64,000 bases of DNA, from NCBI RefSeq assembly GCF_026151205.1, contig NC_087074.1, positions 17,518,712-17,582,711 of the forward strand, in the 5' to 3' direction. This stretch comes from Bolinopsis microptera (lineage: Eukaryota; Ctenophora; Tentaculata; Lobata; Bolinopsidae). Made by a program: the position numbers and the translations under genes. Below the pieces are notes generated by a model, which made no database searches, was not told the DNA's origin, and saw nothing but the letters and a program-made list of their open reading frames with translations. Shown one piece after another: positions 48,301 to 57,300 of the stretch. Within the stretch, counting starts at the first letter, position 1, and every line of letters starts with the position of its first letter.

Positions 48301-51300
48301 TTCAAGCAATTCATGATAGAACACTAGTGTTCATTTGTTTGATGAATCATATTTATAACTTACAACATATTATTATATTGATAGTAAATCGATAAAGTCA
48401 TAATTAAGGAAAATACGTGAAAAATAATTTGGGGAAATAATGACGGTGACCTAAATTTTGGTAGTTTGAAGGTATCGAAAAATAATATTTCAAGCGTTAT
48501 CGTCGTAGTATTGATTAATTCACATAGTCTGCAGAAAGGGGTATAATTTTTATCATATGAAACTGATTTCGAGACAACAATTTGTCAAGCAGCAGATTTA
48601 AATGAATTTCTTAAGCGTTGGAGCTTTAAAACCAGAAATAGTAATTTACAGTTTGCAGTCCTAACCTTACAAATTTAACTCGGGTCGTGGAAAACTTGAA
48701 GACCAACGGTAATTGAAGAATTAACCTCTGACAAAATATTATTATATTATGGCATAATTTATGAGCATGATTTCCTTTAAATAAATGGCTGGTCAACGAA
48801 ATATCACGAATTCTTTTAAAGATATGGAGTTTTGTTTTACATTTCTGTATGAACCCAACTTGTACAGATTGTTCCGGACCATGGTATGATGTAATATGGA
48901 AGTTGGAGATAAGGAGAAGATTCCAGAAAGTAAAGGTTTCTGGAAGATTGTCGCACCATTTTCACCTCATTAACATGGGCGCTTATTGAAGTGCTACCCA
49001 GTCTTGCTAAAGTTGTGAATCAATTAAGAGCTTAACTAATCAAATTCTACTTCATTAAAAGAATTTACGGGAAATCACATGATACTGGTTGGTGTTCGAT
49101 AAGAAAGTTTTATTTGAACGAGGGTGTTATCTCAAATATGGAAAATCCAATCAGAAAAATTACAGCACTCAAAATAAAAATTTGATCGGACTGGAGTTCA
49201 ATAGCACGACCGTCAGTGTAAAATGTAAATATTAAAAGAGTACGGTACAGTTTTGAATATAATACCTACATATGACATAGCGAGTAACGGGTTCACCTCC
49301 AGAAAATACCAGTTTATACGTGGATAATTTTAGAGATGGAAACTGGTTTGTCCAGTTCTCGAGGTGACGAGCTCCAAACTGACGAAATATTATCACTGAT
49401 GTAACACGTCAAAGGCGTGCTGTTCTTTCCAAGACCAATGAGTTGCAGTGATCATAATATCACTGTGTTTTAGCAAAATGATCGAACAAGTTTCCCAGAA
49501 ATCCGATTCTTTTAGATACAGTTTACAAATTCTCAATAAGCAACACGATATTAGCAGGGGTGAGGTTCTGTTAAAAGTAAGGGAGAACTTGAAGATAAGG
49601 CAAAGAAGAGGACAGAAAAGCATTATGGGTCACGGTCGAGAGCAGAGACTTAATAGACGATGGCACAGTTTATTTATAAATTCAATTTATATGCACCAAT
49701 TAAAAAAATAGTAACATTAGTCGCAGTTGCAGCTCTATCCATTATGTAATTATGTGATTATGTGATTATGTTCTTATGTCACGTTTTTTTGGAAACCATC
49801 GAAAGCCTTTTTTCTAGCTATTACGAAACGAAACGAAACGAAACACAGTATTTACTACCCGGCTACTATGCGAAAAAAGATACTGTATAAAATATAACTA
49901 AATAATTTACACAAAACGGTGCCCATGTCTGAGCGGCTCGCATTAAAAAGAAAAGGGTTCACGCTCCCAAAATCCCACAATGTAATATATATAATAGCAT
50001 TACAGCAGAGTACCGGTCATTGGCGGGTACTTCGTACGATTCCCCAACCAACCAGTTACCAGTCGCACCCTCACATGATGGCCCTTCTGGGTCCAAAACG
50101 TGACAGAGAAAAAGTAACCTTTCCCTGGTCTCCCCTGATGTCATGCCAACAAGTATGACAACAAGGTGAGGCCAGTGTCCAGGCACACTGATAATCTTGT
50201 TTACTGGGTTATGAAATGTAATGACATGAAGGAATGTGGGTGGAATATTCTTTAGACAAGGGATAACTGGATAAAAAGTATTAGAGTTATGGAGCAGTAT
50301 TACCTTGTGCAAACAAAGAGATAGAGAGAGCTTGTACCTTGTTTTGAAAACAAAACACCAACAGTTTCCAGTATGTGGGTAGCTCAGCAATTTACCGTCG
50401 AGGAAGAGTGTAGAGGTTTGGGTTTTATGGCATAAAGCCGTGCCAGCTCTGCTCAACACTTTATGACTTCTGGGTAACTTTCAAACATCCCTATTTTGTT
50501 CCTACCTTCTACGCAACATAGATCTTTGCTAAAAACATCGCCCCTAATCCTACAATAGAGCCGTGGACTAGAATGTTACTGTGCAAGTGCTGAAAATACC
50601 GCAGATAGTACCAAGACAATTTGTATCAAGTAATTGGACAGTTTGAAGTTGCTTACAGTGGAAACGTTCAGTATCAAATCTTAAGACGGCTAGTTGATGA
50701 TTCTGATTTCCAATACAATGACAGGCACGTAACCAGGGGGGGGGGCATGGGGGCTGCAGCCCCCCCGGAAAAAATTGAACCCCAGAAAAAAAATAAGCCC
50801 CCTAGTACCGGTATGTCCTATTACAAATTCGGGCTCCTTTCTTGTTTCTACATGTAAATGCCAAATAGTACAAAGTACAGTAAACATAGTTTAAAACTGT
50901 GCCTCAAATTTCAATCATATCTTTCTTTCATACTTTGCAGTAAGAATCTGTTGATTGCAAAACCTGGTTATTCTTAATCGCTAAATTTTTATTTCTTAAA
51001 TCATCCTTGTCCCCTAGACCGTAGGAAATGTCAAAATCTTAAGACGATGAGGCCTGAGTAAGTCGTAAATTCTGATTGGAGAATGCAGATTGCTGTTGTA
51101 AAGTTACCAAATTTACGTGAGTACTTAATTCTTTTCAGCCCCAGTTTATTACTGTCCTACCTAGCCCCCCCCCCCCCCCGCCAAAAGGGCTCCGCCCCTG
51201 GACTCTGCTGGGGGCTGCGCCCAAAGACCCCTGCCAGAGCTTGCTCGCATCGCTCGCTGCGCAGCTGGGTTATTAAGATCTTTTACATCTATACATAGTT

Positions 51301-54300
51301 CTGATTTAGTCATTACAGTAATTCGCAAGATATTTCCAGGAGCCTTCTGAGCTTCTGCCAGTAACGTGAGGTTTTTACGTGGAGATCTATAAATGCCCGA
51401 TTGGTACAAATTAAGAAGGCCGCGAACCGGATGACTGCTTCATACTTTTATGTGACCACTTTGTACGTCCATTTTAACCGATTATTCTATGTAAGGTAAG
51501 TTAAACTAAATAATGCGGAGTTTTGACCATAATTGCTGATTTTGCGGTGTCAAACTATAATGGTGTGGTTTAGTAGTTCTGGCAAGTACCCTATTTATTT
51601 TGTCATTCTTTCAAGTATAGAACTTGTCAAAGGGGCAATAAAAGCAATGTTTGATAAAGCACATGATTTGTTACCATGTTTGATACATAGGAGGTAACAA
51701 ACAAAGCCAAGTTTTCAGCATTTCTTTTTTATCTTCTTTTAAATCTATGAAAAATTGCTCCGGATTCTCATTTTCCGGGCCATTTCCCGGTCCAGACAAG
51801 AGTGGGACGACTTATGAAACCCGCCTGAAACCCACAAGTACATCATGCTCTTATCAGACGGTTTACTGATAAGGTTTTCAGCGGAATCTATTCAATAATA
51901 AAACCCCATGTAGCCTTGTTAGGAACCTATGAAGGACCTAAGAAGGAATTATGAAAGGAATTATGAAGGTCTCATGAACTACTCGTGGACGGTTTATGAA
52001 CGACCTTTAAAGGACTCAAGAACAAGAAGTCGCCTTGAAGTCGGCAGATATGGGTCAAAATTTAAATTTCAATTATCTCGCATACATTTCTTTGTATTTT
52101 TACCGCCTTATTTCTGAAACAGAAAGTAAAATTTCACAATATGGAGTCCAAGTCACGTGATTAGGATTTAATATTGATAAAATTAGAGAAACGTGCCAAC
52201 TTCGAGGCGACTTCATACTGTTACAAGGTAATCGCCATATCTATCACGGTTTCGTTCCAATAACTAGTGATTGGTTTCAGCTGTAAATTGTGTCGGTGAA
52301 AACCTCTTATAATTGAAATTATGACTTCAGGGTTCCTTCATTACGTATGAAGATACTTAGTATCTATGAATAAGTAGTTTCAACTGTAAAACGTTACCAA
52401 CGAAGACCAGTGATAAGAGAAAATTCAAGGTAATCGGTCTTTCGTACGTCATGCACAATATAATTGCTTTTATATGAAAATTTAAATCTTCAACGAAGTC
52501 ACCCAACTCGAATGTGAAACAACATTTAAGAGCTAAACATTACGAAACATGAGTAGTAAAAACGACATGTTACAACTCAGCGTTACTCATATTAATTATT
52601 AACACAATCTTGTAAAATACCCTGTTGTTAACACAGAACACAACAAATTATTAAAAGAGCACAAAAAGACCATTTATTAATTTATGATTAAATATAATAA
52701 TTTACAGAATTACCGCGCGATTAAGGTCATTATTTTCCGACTTTACACACGTCTGCTCTTTTCCGACAAATTATTACTTTCCGCTTTCATCTTGGCACCC
52801 ATAACCGGTCACTGCTCAATAACTGGTATTTATTTACACTGCACTATATTTTAATAGAAGCGGCAACTTCTCTAAATTAATGTGTGCTTATCAGTTATCA
52901 TAGTGTCTCAACAAACATTGCAGACAGTTGCCTCTACAGTACACTGACTACAAGCCACTTTATCACGGCTAGTAAAGCACTCTCTCCAGGAAGTACACTC
53001 TTACAGCTCCAGCATGTACTCCTTTATAATATCACAAGACATAATATTTCACAATAATCCAGCCGCTTAGCGAGTGTGTATCCTGCAGCTCAGCGAAATC
53101 GAATTTACGAAATATTTAAAAGATAAAAACGTTATGAGGCGGGGAAGGAGCGGTTTTCTCAAGGTGTACCACCTTGCCGCTTAAAGGCAACTTTGGAAAA
53201 GTGTCAATACGGTTCAGTTTTATAATTTTGTAATATAATCTGTATGTGATTAATACTGGCCACATCTGGAGGTCTTATTGAATTTCTATACCTCCACACA
53301 ACTACCCATACTAACCTGGATCACATAATGTAATCTACTTGAAACTTCGGGTGTAGGTTAATATATAGGTTATTATATGTGACCAGCGTTCCAGGAAACT
53401 AAGGTACGGCTTGCAACGTGTTTTCATTTTCTCGGAAATATTTGTCATAATTACTTATCCTAATATCCAGGTACCCGGTACGAATGTAAGGAAAATACTA
53501 CTTAAACTTAGTTTGTCATATTACTTAGTCTATAATGAATATATCTTTTTGAAATCAGTCATACAAAATAGGTATGAGCATAACATTTGTGGAGTTTAAA
53601 AGCGAATTTGCCCCATTAGGAAGCCTCCAGATCGGACAATAATGCAATCATTGGGAGACTGCAAGTGCTCAAGAATACAGAATTAACCAACAAATATGTT
53701 AAATTGGATTGCGATGGAGAAACATAATATATGCTATCGAATCATTATATATATAGTTAAAACATGCAAGTGTGACTTTAAAACACAACCCAAAGATTTT
53801 CAAAATAATGTTGCACGACAAAACAGGTGCCAGATGATATTATTATGGATGATGATTAGAAATAACGATTAATGATGATTAGAAATAAGCCTGATTCAAT
53901 ATAAGATGGGATGTTAAACTAAAGCTGTGGTGAAATAATGACTTTGTCCAGAGCATTCAGAAGTTGAACAAATAAATGGTTTATATAATAATAAATGATA
54001 ATAAAATTTGGTAGCTTAAACACAAACTCTAAGCCCAGTGGATAAACCACAAAACTTATGCTCTATTGTGTGAAACAAAGATACTAGATCAAGATAACTA
54101 TCAAGGAGTGTATGCATAGGACATAAATAGTTTTGGAACGAAGATGACATGCTTGTGAAGCGAGCTAACAGTCTAATTGCTAATAAGTTCAAAAAGAATA
54201 TATATATTGTTTACCATTACCAAAATTTAGAACTGTCAAACAAATTGAAGATGTCATTTTCTGATTTGAAGAAGGTAAACCAAAAACTGATCTAACTATG

Positions 54301-57300
54301 CAGCGTTTCCGATCTAACTATGCAAGGGAGAACAAAAAATATTCATAAGAACTCTAAATTCTAATATTATATAGAATATATAATTCAATATAAAGAAAAA
54401 AGGAGTCAAGATATTGATGATATTCTAGTTTAACAAGACTATATCATATACAGCTAGTTTAACCAGTCCTGTGTAAACGATCATGTTTGGGAGCCAGGTT
54501 TATATAGTTCATATATACACTAGGCTACTGTTGGAGCCGGTACAATTAGCTGGTTACTAAGCCGGTTACTAAGCCGGTTACTACAGGAGCCGGTACAAGT
54601 AGCCGGTTACTAAGCCGGTTACTACTGGAGCCGGTACAATTAGCCGGTTACTAAGCCGGTTACTAAGCCGGTTACTAAGCCGGTTCACTAAGCCTCTTGA
54701 TGGCACACAGTAAGAGATCATGACAGTTATGGCTGATGATCGCCTCGTTTGATATATGCGCCATTGCTGACACATTTGTGTTTGCGTGATTAGGAGAAAA
54801 CATCAGAATCGGAAATATAAATGGAGACTGAGCGTTTCACAGTTGATCCTTTTAGCTTTTAAATTGATCCGGGATCAAGTGGGAAGTGGAACACACCGGA
54901 AGAAGAGTGAACGAGCACAAATTACAGACAGACCCGTAGGTGTCAAACCGATTACCATACCAAAATCAACCCAAACTTTTCGAAGGTGAGAGATGACCGA
55001 CTTGATGACTTGATGACATGATGACGAATCATCGCTATTCGTGTAAATATTCATTCGACTAATTTATAAGAGAGTTTGTAATCGTGATAATGATATGATA
55101 TGAACTGAGAACGGACTGGTTTATCAGGATCGACAGGTTTGACACAAGACAAATACCAGTCTTGATACTACATTCCTTTGTTTAAAGTGAAGAGAAGCAA
55201 AAATTCATTGGCTAGAGTGTTCTAGTATTTGTAATTGTATGAATGATTGATCGAATTTTTTCGGGGAAAATTTGTTTCCGGAGAAACTTCGATAATATTT
55301 TGTTGGTAGGATATCTTCGATAGAAAGCTCTCCTGTGGAAAGGCACGAACCTTCCCGCTGGATAGGGAGGAAGCTTCCTGGTGGGAAGTGAGGTTGCGCC
55401 TTAACCGTGCGTTAACCGTGCCTTAAGTGACCGTGCCTCAACCGTGCCTTATGTTACCCTTGTGCCTTAACCGTGCCTTAACCGTGCTTTAACCGTGCCT
55501 TAACCGTGCGTAGCTACATTACCGAATTGCCGGAGTTTAATTTTCACAAGTTTATTATTTAAAGCGAAACTTGATTAGACTTATCATCTCTCATGGTAAG
55601 ATTTCAATCCCAAAATATTTTCAAGGGCCTACAATTTACATCGTCTTTTTCGAACCACACTTATTTCACAATTGTTGCTGGCAGGCCGTAATATATACAT
55701 TTCGGCCTGAAAATAATAATAATATTTACGATAACTAAAATGGTAGCAGCTCTGTTTAGCCTCAAGTTTTGTTCACATGTAAGCAGCCTTTACAGGCTCT
55801 AGTGGGGATTATTATTTCACAATTGTTGCTGGCAGGCCGTAATACATACATTTCAAATCTCATTATTTGAATTGTTTTTAAATACTGTGTTTGATAATGA
55901 TATCTATTGCCAAATTGATTCTAGGCCTTGTCAGCAAATTTGTCTAAAGTTTTTGCCTGCGGTAAAACAATTTGAATTCCTGTCTGTACAAAAGTTTATT
56001 TTGTCTGTACAGTGTACACACAACTTTTCACAGGGTATGGTTGCCTCTACTCTGCACAGTACATATAATAACGTTTCTCAGGGCATGGTTGCCTCTACTC
56101 TGCACAGTACATGTAATAACGTTTCTCAGGGCATGGTTGCCTCTACTCTGCACGGTACATATAATAACGTTTCTCAGGGCATGGTTGCCTCTACTCTGCA
56201 CGGTACATATAATAACGTTTCTCAGGGCATGGTTGCCTCTACTCTGCACGGTACATATAATAACGTTTCTCAGGGCATGGTTGCCTCTACTCTGCACGGT
56301 ACATATAATAACGTTTCTCAGGGTATGGTTGCCTCTACTCTGCACGGTACATATAATAACGTTTCTCAGGGCATAGTTGCCTCTACTCTGCAGTCTGCAC
56401 GGTACATGTAATAACGTTTCTCAGGGCATGGTTGCCTCTACTCTGTACGGTACAGGGCATGGTTGACTCTACTCTGAAAGGTACCGGGTACATGTAATAA
56501 TTTACGATAAATAAAATGGTAGCAGCTCTGGTTAGCCTCAAGTTTTGTTCACATGTAAGCAGCTTTTACAGGCTCTAGTGGGGATTATTAGAATAATCAT
56601 GCTTTAGTTCTATACATTTCTATGAATATATTAAAATCTAGCTGGTAACTGAAACAGTTTAGTGATTAACCCAAAACTAGCTGTTTGGGATGTTTTCTGT
56701 TGACGTCTCTTACCTCGTCAAAATTAAAAGAGGCAATGTCGCTACTGGAGGCTGTCCTGAGTAATCCAATGTTACTCTGCCCGTTTCTGTAAATCGTTGT
56801 TACATTCAAACTAAATTAAGTTTATTTTTCCCAAAATAACTCCCTCGATTTTTTTATTGAAGAAAAAAGAGCATGCTCAATTTACCGTTATAATTCTAAA
56901 GGGAGAAATTTGATAGTTATTATATTTAGAAAAGAATTGTATCGTGTTTAATGTTTACCTAGAAGAAGGTTCGTTAGAAAGGTCGTACAAGAAGGATATA
57001 GGAACTGAAGGTGACTGAACATCCATATTGTAAGCTTCCATTGGATTCTCGACAAGCTCCTTATACGCTTGGTTTATAAAGGCGTCTGTTATTTTCTTTC
57101 GTCCCTGCAAAGTAATGAGATTGATTATCAAACAGAATGTTGGGACGTTAAAATGAATCATCAGACTTTTTGGCAAATTTAGAAACCAGTTGTTAGTTCA
57201 GATTTTTTATGGCTGAAAGATTGCATTAAGAGAAAACACAATAGATTGATTCGTTTACTGCCTTACTGGCATCTCGGATAAAATGTCCCGCAGGAATTCT

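Noticed and set aside
49959-50459. 166-codon minus-strand frame
   Set aside because: It overlaps a dispersed repeat also present at 58.6-59.0 kb in rearranged form; no protein motif.
55872-56411. 179-codon frame and an antisense 105-codon frame with 16-residue repeats
   Set aside because: The 48-bp minisatellite unit is divisible by three and keeps all frames open; the codons show no selection that I can see.
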